Below are positions 50,389 through 60,000 of a stretch of DNA of 64,000 bases, one piece after another; position 1 is the first letter of the stretch; each line of letters begins with the position of its first letter. The stretch lies in IMG/VR virus record IMGVR_UViG_3300012984_000012, positions 1 through 64,000 of that record; one strand, 5' to 3'. This DNA is from a virus. The notes beneath the pieces are model-generated. The model worked only from the letters and a program-made list of their open reading frames with translations, did no database searches and had not been told where the DNA came from. The position numbers and the translations under genes are program-made.

Positions 50389-50601
50389 CTATCTTTCGCC
50401 CTGGACGAAACTACCGCTGACAAGCCCATTGATCTCAAGCGTGAACCCAGGATGATCAGTGACCCATTGGGGCTGGTACTGATACGTCGGTTGAGGAGGT
50501 TTCCACCCAAACGTCAACGAGACCCTTGGACACGCACAGCGTCCACATATCGAACAACCTCCACGACACGTGGGACAGTTGATGCAATGGTGTGCTGACA
50601 T
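50389..50601 (-). CDS. Small cysteine-rich protein
   Basis: 70 residues. Its ATG overlaps the preceding stop by ATGA, strong support for a real gene. The first 26 residues contain seven cysteines (CINCPTCRGGCSICGRCACP), forming a compact zinc or knuckle-like site. The rest (TYQYQPQWVTDHPGF and on) is unremarkable. A role in binding a partner or nucleic acid is possible; function unknown. Confidence 0.6.
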   Translation of the reverse strand: MSAHHCINCPTCRGGCSICGRCACPRVSLTFGWKPPQPTYQYQPQWVTDHPGFTLEINGLVSGSFVQGER

Positions 50602-50990
50602 CAGTGAGATACTAACGCAACGTGGGCGTTTTGTAACCTCTTGACCTTCGTCTTCATCTTCTCAACGTACTCCTCACGTTTGAAGAACATCGGACGAGAC
50701 CAAAAACCAACGTCTTTCGAGAGGTCCTGCGCCTGCTGAGCGAACCGGACCAGCGCAGGGGCCTTCGGGTTACGATTAGTTTGCATCCATTTTGCGATCG
50801 AGGCAGACTGGTCAGCTAGCTGCTTGAGCTTGTCAGCCGCTTCCTTGTCAACGTCTCCAGCTACCAGGCTGTCGACGAATTGCTCAGCTGCGTCAGCAGT
50901 CGCATCGACGATGCTCTGGGCACGTTGTTCAGGGGCTGGGGCGAGAGCCTCGACGAGGATGCGCTTGAGTTGGCCGACGGTGAGCTTCAT
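50601..50990 (-). CDS. Hypothetical protein with N-terminal LKRILVEAL motif
   Basis: 129 residues. MKLTVGQLKRILVEALAPAP shows the recurrent motif and a perfect gp21-type site (L-V-E/A) at residue 15. The body is a helical bundle with repeated alanine and lysine positions (IVDATADAAEQFVDSLVAGD, EYVEKMKTKVKRLQNAHVAL). A GATACTTA octamer ends 6 nt before the ATG, with no ribosome-binding site between. If the octamer is a promoter, the message would be leaderless or nearly so. It is a candidate internal head protein. Confidence 0.7.
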   Translation of the reverse strand: MKLTVGQLKRILVEALAPAPEQRAQSIVDATADAAEQFVDSLVAGDVDKEAADKLKQLADQSASIAKWMQTNRNPKAPALVRFAQQAQDLSKDVGFWSRPMFFKREEYVEKMKTKVKRLQNAHVALVSH

Positions 50991-50996
50991 GTTGGG

Positions 50997-51004
50997 TAAG
51001 TATC
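50997..51004 (-). promoter_or_regulatory. Candidate late promoter octamer GATACTTA, very close to start codon
   Basis: Exact GATACTTA only 6 nt before ATG 50990, the tightest spacing in the set. Confidence 0.5.
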
Positions 51005-51007
51005 ACT

Positions 51008-51955
51008 TCACACCAACTCATCTTCCGTGACAGTCAAGAAAGTAACGTGGTTCGTCTGACACCAGGCGACCGCAGCAGCCTGTTTAGCAACGTTGAGAGC
51101 TGTCTCGGTCAGCAATTTCGGCTTGACCTCGACGAGAAAGACACCTGACAGGCGGGTGACCAAGAAATCAGGCACGTAGTTGCGAACAGATCCTTCGAAC
51201 ACGTATGGGATGCGAAACGGCTCGTGTTCCCAAGACACGACATCCTCGCCCTCGTCTAACATCCGAGCGTAAGCGCTCTCGAACGATGACCTGAGATAGC
51301 ACGTGATGCCGCCATTCTTAACGCCAACGTAGTGCTCGCCTTTGAAACCAGTCGAAGGAGGTGACCACGAACCGCTCACCATCTTGTCAGCGACGATGAT
51401 CGAGATCTTTTCACCGAGGGCACGCAAACGAGAATCTGTTTTAGCAGTCAGTCCTCGTGACCAAGAAGGTCTGCCCAACATAGATCCTGGTTTGCCAAAC
51501 ATACCGTTGTTTTCACCGCTATTCGAACACTCATATCCACAAAATCGTTGATCTCGCTTGACAAACGAGACCGTGAACTCCTGCTTGCACCACTCACACG
51601 TCTTGGTGACATCAGGCTGTCTCGTCTGTCGCGTTGACAGGAAGCAGTCATACGAGCAGTACTTGGCGTCGTCCTTGTACGACTGCACCGCCTCATAGTC
51701 CTTGCCGCAGGCGAGACACTGCTTGGTGACACGTGTCGTCAGCGTCTTAGAGATCGCTGTCTTGGCACATTCCATCCCACAGGTCTTCTGGCCCCTGAAA
51801 CGATAGGCGACGGTGAACGTCTTGCTGCACGTTTCACACGTCAGGGTAACAGGATCGAAGCGTTTCGCGAAGCAATCGTGTGAACAGTACTTCTTGTCCT
51901 TCTTGTGTGACTTGAAGCTGATCCCACATTTTTGACAAGTGTAGTCATGCACCAT
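51008..51955 (-). CDS. Free-standing homing endonuclease with multiple zinc ribbons
   Basis: 315 residues from ATG 51955. Four cysteine sites follow each other: CQKCGISF...CSHDC, CETCSKTF...CGMEC, CLACGKDY...CSYDC and CEWCKQEF...CGYEC, a tandem array of DNA-binding zinc ribbons. A NUMOD3-like turn ENNGMFGKPG (about residue 151) marks homing nucleases. The C-terminus has LRSSFESAYARMLDEGEDVV, RIPYVFEGSVRNYVPDFLV and VFLVEVKPKL, the same nuclease core as the gp4-like protein at 47049-47447. The latter may share ancestry with it. It separates two tail structural genes. Confidence 0.8.
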   Translation of the reverse strand: MVHDYTCQKCGISFKSHKKDKKYCSHDCFAKRFDPVTLTCETCSKTFTVAYRFRGQKTCGMECAKTAISKTLTTRVTKQCLACGKDYEAVQSYKDDAKYCSYDCFLSTRQTRQPDVTKTCEWCKQEFTVSFVKRDQRFCGYECSNSGENNGMFGKPGSMLGRPSWSRGLTAKTDSRLRALGEKISIIVADKMVSGSWSPPSTGFKGEHYVGVKNGGITCYLRSSFESAYARMLDEGEDVVSWEHEPFRIPYVFEGSVRNYVPDFLVTRLSGVFLVEVKPKLLTETALNVAKQAAAVAWCQTNHVTFLTVTEDELV

Positions 51956-52005
51956 CAAGTAATGATACAACGCTTTGTTAAGATGTTTACCAGTAGAAAA
52001 TCGTC

Positions 52006-53277
52006 CTAGAAGTCTAACCTGACGCGGAACGTGAGGTCCCTCTCTGGTGACTTCTCCACGGGCCGAGACAGCTTCGCAACCGCGAGTAAGTTGTCGTTTG
52101 CGTCATACATGCCGACGCTGGTCACGAAGGTGAACGACTGTTGCGTGTCCTCCTGACCGATGTCGATGACCTGGATCCTGTTGTCAGTGTCCGTGTACGT
52201 TGGGTTCGACGAGTAGTTAAACTCGTCTGCCTGTGAGCGACAGAAGATCAGGGTGCTGTTGATGTTAGTGACGTTTTGGAACGTGATGGCTGTCTGTGAG
52301 CCCGATCCGAACCGACATGACGCGATGTGATCGATGATGTTGTCGATCGAGGCACTGGTCACGAAGTCCGGGATCATCACTGACGAGGTCTGGGTCTGGG
52401 TGCCTGGGCCGCCTAAGGTTATCCTTCCAAGCGGGTGCATGGCGTCGATCGTTCCCGACATGTACTGGCTCGCGCTGGTCACCTTCGACATGTCGAGGAT
52501 GACGATGCCACGATCGTAGAACATCAGGCCGACGTTACGTGCCGTGTTCGCTGAGTCGACGATGTTTCCGACCTGGCCACCGAACGACGTCAGTTTATTG
52601 GTCGCTGCTCCGATGTCCGTGTAGATAGCTGAGCCTGACGTCGAGGTGACGTAAAGATTTGGTGGTTGTAGCTGCGACTCAGCGGGAGCTGTGCCAGTAG
52701 CGTTGTAGTTGATCGACGCCGTCTGAAAGAACTTCATGGCAAACGTCTCTCGTTTGATCTGATCACGAGCAAAGAGACGCTTGAATGCGATGAACAGGCC
52801 CACGTCGATCTGGTCCGCGACGTCAGACGAGTCAAAGGGCGCCGTGAAGGCCTGCGTTGAATCTCCCAACAACGTGGCAGCGAACTGGCGATACACTTCC
52901 ATCTTCTCACGCATCATCAACGATGACGATGGAAACAGTTCCTTGCCTGCGGCATCAGTTCCCGTCTTGGTCACTGCAACAGTGTTACCATCTGGGAACA
53001 GGCCAACCGTCATGTCAAGGACAGGGTTAGCGGTCTGCAGCGTGAAATCCTGATCAAAGATCGTCTGGAACAACGAGCTCGTCACACCAGGACCGACACC
53101 TCCTGTCACGAAAACCTGGTACTTGCGACGGGAGACTGAACTGCTAACGTCTTCCTGGAGAACGTCTATAAGCTGATTCAGAAAACTCCTCGCTGTCTTA
53201 ATGTCCGACGGCAAAATTTCTTTGAAGATTGCGATTTTTCTACCCTCCGAGTTTGACAACGATTCCGGAGTAATCAT
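52006..53277 (-). CDS. Tail/baseplate structural protein
   Basis: 423 residues. The first 70 residues include a helical region (DIKTARSFLNQLIDVLQEDV) and a glycine turn (VTGGVGPGVTS). A beta-rich middle follows. The last 150 residues (LMFYDRGIVILDMSKVTS; FNYSSNPTYTDTDN; FTFVTSVGMYDANDNLLAVA; TFRVRLDF) are shared with the end of the 860-residue protein at 47761-50343. This C-terminal module occurs in virion proteins of T4-related large phages as far as I recall. Its start codon overlaps the end of an inserted homing endonuclease gene. Confidence 0.7.
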   Translation of the reverse strand: MITPESLSNSEGRKIAIFKEILPSDIKTARSFLNQLIDVLQEDVSSSVSRRKYQVFVTGGVGPGVTSSLFQTIFDQDFTLQTANPVLDMTVGLFPDGNTVAVTKTGTDAAGKELFPSSSLMMREKMEVYRQFAATLLGDSTQAFTAPFDSSDVADQIDVGLFIAFKRLFARDQIKRETFAMKFFQTASINYNATGTAPAESQLQPPNLYVTSTSGSAIYTDIGAATNKLTSFGGQVGNIVDSANTARNVGLMFYDRGIVILDMSKVTSASQYMSGTIDAMHPLGRITLGGPGTQTQTSSVMIPDFVTSASIDNIIDHIASCRFGSGSQTAITFQNVTNINSTLIFCRSQADEFNYSSNPTYTDTDNRIQVIDIGQEDTQQSFTFVTSVGMYDANDNLLAVAKLSRPVEKSPERDLTFRVRLDF

Positions 53278-54133
53278 TACTCTTGTGGCTCGCCAGGAAC
53301 TCTTTATCAGTGATTCTAACTAACTTCTTACCTTGAGAAAGGAACCATTCGTCTTTTCTGCGATCAATATCGTACGAACTTTTTCCATTGGGATGCAACT
53401 GATCGTAAGGTTTGTCTAGACCGTGCCAAAACTCACCATCAAGTTCAACGTATACGTCAAGTGTTTTGACATAAGCGTCAATCAACCAAGGCTTTTTTCC
53501 GCCATGATCGATTTTTACTTGTTGATCAATGTTGTCATGACCGTAACGCAATCGTAACCACTCAAGCAACAGCATCTCTGGTTTTGAAATGATCCAAGAA
53601 CCAACTCGGCTTGCTGTCGTTCTGTATCCCTTTTGACCTGCTTCACTTAAATTCGTTCGATTCTCAGGCAACGCCAGAGGATCCTTACCGAAACGCTTTA
53701 TCACTGTCGCCTTTCTCTTTGCCTTCGGTCCGCGTGCTTTCAGCGGATGTTCTGCACCGTGACGCTCTATCATCGTTCGCTTGAACCTAGCATTCGATAA
53801 TGACGTTGGCATCGATGGAGAGCTGGCCCCTGTGGTAACCAACCTAGAAGCAATCATCTTCTCGCTTGCGCCGGCGACCTGCGATGAGAACTCGACGCCG
53901 TAACGAGCGAGCTTTGTTTGCTTCCACTGCTGTGCCAGTTTTCCGTTCGATCGACTCTTCTTGTTGCACGCTTTCGAACAAAACGTGAGCGCTCCGTTAG
54001 TTGAGTGAGCGAGCTTGTGACCATGCACGAACTCTTTTCCGCACTCATCACAGTTGAACACGTCACGACGGCGAACCTGTTGGGTGTTCCAACGCTTATG
54101 AAGATATGTCTCATCAATCGTCTTAACGAACAT
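53240..54133 (-). CDS. Free-standing homing endonuclease (Vsr/EDxHD-like)
   Basis: 297 residues from ATG 54133; an upstream in-frame ATG at 54163 is less likely, and neither has a good ribosome-binding site. A zinc finger lies at the N-terminus (CDECGKEFVHG...FCSKAC). Three short repeats KxxRYGVE, IERHGAEHPL and IKRFGKDPLAL are of a type common in phage homing nucleases. The C-terminal domain is Vsr-like: SWIISKPEMLLLEWLRLRYG, LDVYVELDGEFWHGLDKPYD, IDRRKDEWFLSQGKKLVRIT. It overlaps the start of the downstream structural gene by 38 nt, a hint that insertion altered or supplied that gene's leader. Confidence 0.78.
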   Translation of the reverse strand: MFVKTIDETYLHKRWNTQQVRRRDVFNCDECGKEFVHGHKLAHSTNGALTFCSKACNKKSRSNGKLAQQWKQTKLARYGVEFSSQVAGASEKMIASRLVTTGASSPSMPTSLSNARFKRTMIERHGAEHPLKARGPKAKRKATVIKRFGKDPLALPENRTNLSEAGQKGYRTTASRVGSWIISKPEMLLLEWLRLRYGHDNIDQQVKIDHGGKKPWLIDAYVKTLDVYVELDGEFWHGLDKPYDQLHPNGKSSYDIDRRKDEWFLSQGKKLVRITDKEFLASHKSNDYSGIVVKLGG

Positions 54134-54169
54134 CAAACAGAAGGTAACACTTCTTTGATGCATCGTAAA

Positions 54170-54886
54170 TTACAGATTCTTGTCAATGATGACGCCGATG
54201 TCCTTGACGGCTCCTGATTGGACGCCGGTCACCTTGACGAAGACCTTGATGCGAGACTTGTTGGCCGTCGTCCCATAGACCGTGAACAGCGCGTCCGTCA
54301 GGCTCTTCACTGACAGAGTGAACTGTACCGAGCTGCCACCAAAGCTGTTCTCAGCAGGCGACCTGGTCAGGATGTAGGTGGCGCGCTGTTGTCCATCGAT
54401 GTTTTCTGGCGTTTGGCTCAAAACTTGCATGAAGAGGTTCGGAACCTCGATGATGAACGTCTGATCGCGAAGCTCTACGTCGATCGTCGTCTCGTTCTTG
54501 ATCGTCTGCTCGACAGTGGCAGTCGCCGTCTTTTGTTGGTTACGACCCAGGGTGATGACACCATTCAGGCTGTCGACGTTAGCGTCACCTGATAGCGACA
54601 TCGTCGGCAGGCGAAGCAGGTTTGGGTTTGACACGCTGATCAGCTTGTACTTCTGCGAGTGTTGTTGGTTGGTCAACGCCTCAAAGATCGGAGTGTTCTT
54701 CTCGATCTTCTCCTTGCCGACAGTACGACCGTACTTGCTGATGACGTTGTAGTTGACCTCATCATCGCCCAGAGCGAACTTGTGAATTGAGAACGAGCCG
54801 TCGTTGCGAGCCAAGAACTGACGTCCAATGTCTGTCAACACGGCATCAAGGACGATATTATTACTCGAGTGATCAAGAAATCCCAT
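54170..54886 (-). CDS. Tail/baseplate structural protein
   Basis: 238 residues, starting MGFLDHSSNNIVLDAVLTDI and GRQFLARNDGSFSIHKFALG, a pattern I associate with virion proteins of T4-like giant phages. Beta strands dominate the rest (TIDVELRDQTFIIEVPNLFM, GSSVQFTLSVKSLTDALFTV). There are no catalytic motifs. It lies after a 144-nt gap, so it may start a transcription unit. Confidence 0.7.
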   Translation of the reverse strand: MGFLDHSSNNIVLDAVLTDIGRQFLARNDGSFSIHKFALGDDEVNYNVISKYGRTVGKEKIEKNTPIFEALTNQQHSQKYKLISVSNPNLLRLPTMSLSGDANVDSLNGVITLGRNQQKTATATVEQTIKNETTIDVELRDQTFIIEVPNLFMQVLSQTPENIDGQQRATYILTRSPAENSFGGSSVQFTLSVKSLTDALFTVYGTTANKSRIKVFVKVTGVQSGAVKDIGVIIDKNL

Positions 54887-55030
54887 GCGATTTTTCCTTA
54901 GCGTTCAGTCTTTGCCCGGGGCATGATGACGCAGCGTACTTCCAAATATATCCCCTACGTGTAATCCGATGACCGCATAAGTTTGGCCTGTCGAACAACA
55001 TCGTACCATGCTCAGCGTCTACGTTAAACG
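54887..55030 (-). other. Intergenic region without identified signal
   Basis: 144 nt between two structural genes. It contains a GATATATTTGG sequence about 70 nt before the 54886 start that only loosely resembles the NNTAYTTA octamer, and a palindrome ACGTT-A-AACGT at the left boundary of the upstream gene. I cannot support a promoter or terminator with confidence. Confidence 0.3.
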
Positions 55031-57055
55031 TCACTGGCTGATGACCTTTCGAGCCTGTGATCGACGGCGGGTGCCGAACCTAACCTCAGGGAACGACATG
55101 ACCCTCGCCGCCAGACGAATCTGGTCGTTGATCGTGATCGTTGCAGTGGCACTCTTTTGGCTGTCAGTATTGATGAACTGCAGCTTGTAGCTTCCTCCCG
55201 TCTGTTTGGTCGCGATGACGCGTTGGTTTCTCTCCTCGTCATCATAGAGGTAATAGTACTCGGGATTGAAGTACAGCTTCAGTTGCTTGCTGTTTGGCCC
55301 TGACACGCGGATGGTGTCGACGAACGTGTCTGCTTCGAGGTACAGGTTCGGGTATGGTTTCGGAGCACCGGTGTGGCTGATCAGCCTCTTCTGAAGCTGG
55401 TTCTTGAAAGGGTCGAACCAGACCTCATACTGAGCTGAGAAGTTTGACGTGTAACCATGAGCATCGATGGCAGCGATGGCATAGATGAACGTTGACGAGA
55501 ATGGGCTACGTTCGTGGCTGCCACGTTGCGTCTGTTGGTCCTCATGAAAATTGTGAAGACCGACCTGAAAGTCATCATCGTAAAAGAACGAACACGGTGA
55601 CGTCAGGTGTTCGACCAAGGTGGGATCTGGGTTCTCACCGTTCTCAAACTTCACCAAAGAATCATCGAAATCGTACATCTTGATCAACTCAAACGGGTGA
55701 TCGACGTCTCGGCGGCGAAACACCTGAAATTTCTTGATGTCACGCTGTGAGTTTGGTGGGAACGTCCAGTGAACCAACAGGCTACCCGGGACACCCGTTC
55801 CTGGCAGCGGCAGGCCTGTCAGTTGGTCATGTTCTTGCGTTGCTGGGTTAACACGTTCATAGTTCCACGTGAAGTTTAGGTCAGTAGGAGCTGGTGGTGC
55901 GGTCGTCTCGATGGTGTTGATGAAGACCTGGTTTGATGGCTTAGAGCTGACGAGGATCTTTAGCATCGCTACGTCACCTGTGTCATCATCGATGCCCGGG
56001 ATGGTGAACTGAGCGACGGTCCTGATCGCGTACATGTACCTTGCATTGTACTTGATCTGAAAGTCTGCTGTCAGGTTTACGTTTGGGTTATCGATGATGA
56101 TGGGACTGAGGCTCTTGGAACTTCCATCAACAGTGATCTCAGTCTTGTCAATGATGTAACCCACGATCTCGGGACCCTGTTGGTCAGCTTGAAACGCTGT
56201 GGTCCGGACCTTTATGTCGATGAACGGTACGAACGTCTTGAAGTCATCTTCGGAAACGCTCACTGACGAGCGCTGCACGACCTGGTGTTGCAGCTTCTTC
56301 GTGTACTTGTGCATGTTGCTGAGGTCGGTCGTGAAGGGCGAATGCGGGTCACGGATCGTCCTGTTCGTGATGTCATGAAACAGCTTGCTGTTTATCTGAG
56401 CGTTGACAGCAACGTTCTTCAGTCTCTGAAAGTAGGAATCGAAGATCCTTTGACCGTTGTCATTGAAGAACCTAGACCCATGCGCCCTTGAGGGCATCGT
56501 CAACGCCTTGAAGAGAAAGTGGGGTTTGATGTGCTTTGGTGTCAAGGCTGACAGCTGCTGTGCTGCCTTATAGTGACTGACGTTGGTGTCCGTGCTCTGT
56601 TCGAGGGTATGCAAGGCGTATGAACCTGACACGAAATAGTGGATCTTGTCATCGATCTCGGCGTCGTGAAAGTTAACAGCGACGTAATTGTCAGTCGCAA
56701 ACTGGTCTTCTGTCACGACCTTGTCGATGTTGTCAGCGATCAATGACCCGTTTTGAGCGTTTGTCTTAAAGACGTTGTTCCTCTGCTGGAGATCCGTTAC
56801 CTGGTTGCCAGGGTCAACTAGCTTCGGAAGCTTCCATGAGAACGTCACCGAACGGGGCGCTCGAGTCACAGAATACTGAATGAAAGCTGCATCGATCTCA
56901 TCAGCCTGTCGCTGCAGGACCTTTACTGGCACGCCCCCTGTTTCAGAAACGCTTTCGTCAGGTGTGAAAAAGTTGTAGTTGAACGTGCCTTCGAACCTCT
57001 GAATCTCTGGGACGTCGACAGCGTAAATCTCTCTTGAAGGTAACGAGACGCTCAT
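55031..57055 (-). CDS. Large tail structural protein with fibronectin type III-like domain
   Basis: 674 residues. The N-terminal half is a mix of strands and helices without recognisable family. Residues about 385-530 look like a fibronectin type III domain: TAPPAPTDLNFTWNYERVNP, then LLVHWTFPPNSQRDIKKFQV and FRRRDVDHPFELI, and STFIYAIAAIDAHGYTSNFS, i.e. PxxPxxLxxxW...VHW...FxxxR...YAIxAxDxxG. The C-terminus is beta-rich with a basic tail (RFGTRRRSQARK). It is likely part of the baseplate or tail exterior. Confidence 0.7.
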   Translation of the reverse strand: MSVSLPSREIYAVDVPEIQRFEGTFNYNFFTPDESVSETGGVPVKVLQRQADEIDAAFIQYSVTRAPRSVTFSWKLPKLVDPGNQVTDLQQRNNVFKTNAQNGSLIADNIDKVVTEDQFATDNYVAVNFHDAEIDDKIHYFVSGSYALHTLEQSTDTNVSHYKAAQQLSALTPKHIKPHFLFKALTMPSRAHGSRFFNDNGQRIFDSYFQRLKNVAVNAQINSKLFHDITNRTIRDPHSPFTTDLSNMHKYTKKLQHQVVQRSSVSVSEDDFKTFVPFIDIKVRTTAFQADQQGPEIVGYIIDKTEITVDGSSKSLSPIIIDNPNVNLTADFQIKYNARYMYAIRTVAQFTIPGIDDDTGDVAMLKILVSSKPSNQVFINTIETTAPPAPTDLNFTWNYERVNPATQEHDQLTGLPLPGTGVPGSLLVHWTFPPNSQRDIKKFQVFRRRDVDHPFELIKMYDFDDSLVKFENGENPDPTLVEHLTSPCSFFYDDDFQVGLHNFHEDQQTQRGSHERSPFSSTFIYAIAAIDAHGYTSNFSAQYEVWFDPFKNQLQKRLISHTGAPKPYPNLYLEADTFVDTIRVSGPNSKQLKLYFNPEYYYLYDDEERNQRVIATKQTGGSYKLQFINTDSQKSATATITINDQIRLAARVMSFPEVRFGTRRRSQARKVISQ

Positions 57056-57058
57056 CTG

Positions 57059-60000
57059 TCAGACCTGGTCCTCTCCGTACGTTTCGATTGTCACGAAATA
57101 CTTTTCAAACGTAAGATCGCCTTGGTTCTTATCACGATCTCGAAAGCGAAACGCAGCATGGTTTGGCGCAGCCCGACCTTGGACGAACGGACGACCAGAC
57201 GGATAGTTGTTCAGGTTGAGCATGGCAAAGCGAACCATGTTACGAGACGTGTAATTCTCTGTCGCTGGGATGATGTCACCCTTGAGGATCATTTGCTTGA
57301 GCGCCGCGGTTCCCTGTGGGGTTTGAACCGTCTTATCGTAATCAATCTCAAACTCATCTGGATCGACGATAACGTTAAAGACACGATCGAACGTTTTGGG
57401 CGACACTATTCTCTTAGAGACAGCAACGGGATCTGCTAGAGGCGTTACCATGTGTGTTAGATTGCTTATCGTTCTCAATCCATGTAACATCACCGGAATG
57501 TTACGATGTGACACTGACGATAGGTTAGACTCTAGCGTGCCGATCGACTGCTGTGCAGCGAGCGTCTTGACGATGGGTTGGGCTTGGATCTTGCTAAACT
57601 GAGTGCTTGGTCCTATTGAACCTGCGATGCCCGAAGCGTTGCTTAGCTGAGGATACGTCGATGCTTTCGGTGATGTCGTCTTAGAAGGCGTGTAACCAAC
57701 CTTTCGAGGCGACGTAGTGCTAAATAAGACCCCTCCCGTGGGAGCGTGAGTCTCTGGGCTCGAGACGTTTTGGACGGTGAAGAGATTGGTCGTATACGCA
57801 ACGTAGTGTTCCGTCAACGTCTTTGTGAAATCAATGTCCATGGGCTTGTCTTGCTCGACCAGATCAAAGTGGTGATCACCGAGATCGATCCCGGTCGTGA
57901 GCTTGGCATAAACCTCTAACATGTAGCTCATCACGTGATTGTTGATGATCTCGTTTTTTTCCTGTTGGGTCAAGAAGTCATACGTCTCATCTGCAAACGC
58001 TGCCTTACGTCCATTGTTGATGTCGTCAGTATTGAGTGACCAGTAGGTGATCTCAGTAGCCGTCGCTTGGCTCTGGCCAAAGTCTCTCGTCGGTATGGCG
58101 TGTGCGATGTCTGACATCGATGGCCTCTCGGGAATCTGCAAGAACCAATGGTCATTTCGAACTGGAAACCTTGACAGCTCGAACAACATCCTCTTTGGCT
58201 TGTATATGATGTCGCTGTTCTCCAGGTCGACCTTGTACACGACCACCGACACGATGTCACTTTGCTTATCAATGAAGGTTGACTTTTTCAGGTTGTTCAG
58301 GCTGACGCGTTGTTTCAAGCGGCGTGTAAAGCCCAACGGGATCCCAACAGTGATGATCTTCTTGTTGTAACCTTTCTTTGACGCAAAATCGTCTGTCCCA
58401 AACGTGCTGTAAACTGCGTTCCTCAGCCTTGGTGACACGACGGAATCATCAAGTATCTTCAGTTCGTCGTCAGCGTCAAAGTCTCCGTCGCCATCAACGT
58501 CACCGTTGTCTGGTAACGCATCACGTTGTGAGATCCGATCGTTCAAATCATGAACCGTCGAGGCCAACAACATGATTTGTTGCTCGCTCATCAACATCTT
58601 CACCAGGTCTGGGTTGTTGATGATTGTGACGAGTTCGTTCAGCTTTGAGATCGCTGGCGGACTTTTCAGGTAATTCGAGTAGTTCTTAAACGCGCCAGAC
58701 AGTTTCTGAAGCGTGTTCATCGCAGTGTAAATCAGCTTGTGATTTAACGCGACCTCTTTCTCCATGCGAGTGGTTAAGTCGCTAGCCGAAGCCTTGTGAT
58801 TGGTCGTCGTCTTCGTGATATTGAACGTCAAGACGCTACGAATGTAATTCGTCGACACCAGCTTTTGGTCGTTGTAACAAGAGACCATTTGGATGATCGT
58901 GTCAAAGACGGCCATCATGATCGAGGTGTCTAGGTCACCGCTGAAGCGTGTTCGACCGTCGACCATCGCGCTATCGTTGGTCCTGAACGACGAAAGGATC
59001 TGTTGCATCAAGCCCTCAACGAATTTCGTCAACACTGTGCCTTGCTTGAACGACGCTGTCATGACGTCTGATGACATGGTAGACGACAGCTTGCCTGGCG
59101 CACTAAGCCTCGGAGGTTGAGGTTTGTTGGTCACGAGCATCTGTGGGATCGATTTTTCGATCTCAGAAACGATGTCCTTTATCAACGCATCAGTCAAGGG
59201 AGTGTTATCGCTTGACAGCGAATTCAAGTTGAAAAACGGGAGGCTGATGATCGGAAAGTACGATCGAGTGATCTTTGCGATCGTGTATATGAACAATGCT
59301 GACTTAACGTGGGGGTTGGTCGCAGCGAAGTTATACACAGAACCTAGGTTGTCATTCAGGACTGCGGGTAACGTGTTTCCCGTCTTAGGATCCAACAAGT
59401 TCTTCATCGACGTTTGAATGAAATCTGACGGACTAGACAATATCGATGAGAACTGTGACTGTGTGCGGTCGTACGGGTCGTACGTTCTGACGCCCAACAG
59501 GTTCATTCCATTGACAACGATGCTAAAAGAGTTGAAAGCCTTCTCAAACAGGTCACCACCTTCGTCAAGGTTAGCTGTGTTAAATCCTATCGCATTCGCT
59601 CCGTCAAGGACGCTATCAACGTAATACGTTCCCCCTGGCGTCAGCGTACCCGTGTCGCCGTCAACGTACTTTGATTCGAACGTCAGCACAGCGGCGCCAG
59701 ACGTCGTCTGGCGCTGGGCGATGTTTGCGAGAGAGTTGGTCTGTGTCGCAGGAAAATCGCTGATGTTGTTTCCGAACTTTCCAACGATCGATTCAAACAC
59801 ACCGACATTGTCTGAGGGAGAAACCTGGTAATTGAACCCACTGGACAACGCGTCCTGAACGTCACGCTGTGACATGCCGTGAGAATAACGAAATTCTTTC
59901 GAGATCAGGTTGGTCAGCGCCGCGATTTGGGCTTCCTGGCTCTTGAAGTGTACGTTCTGGTACAAGACGCTGTATGCTTGTGATATCGTGCTGACGGCTT

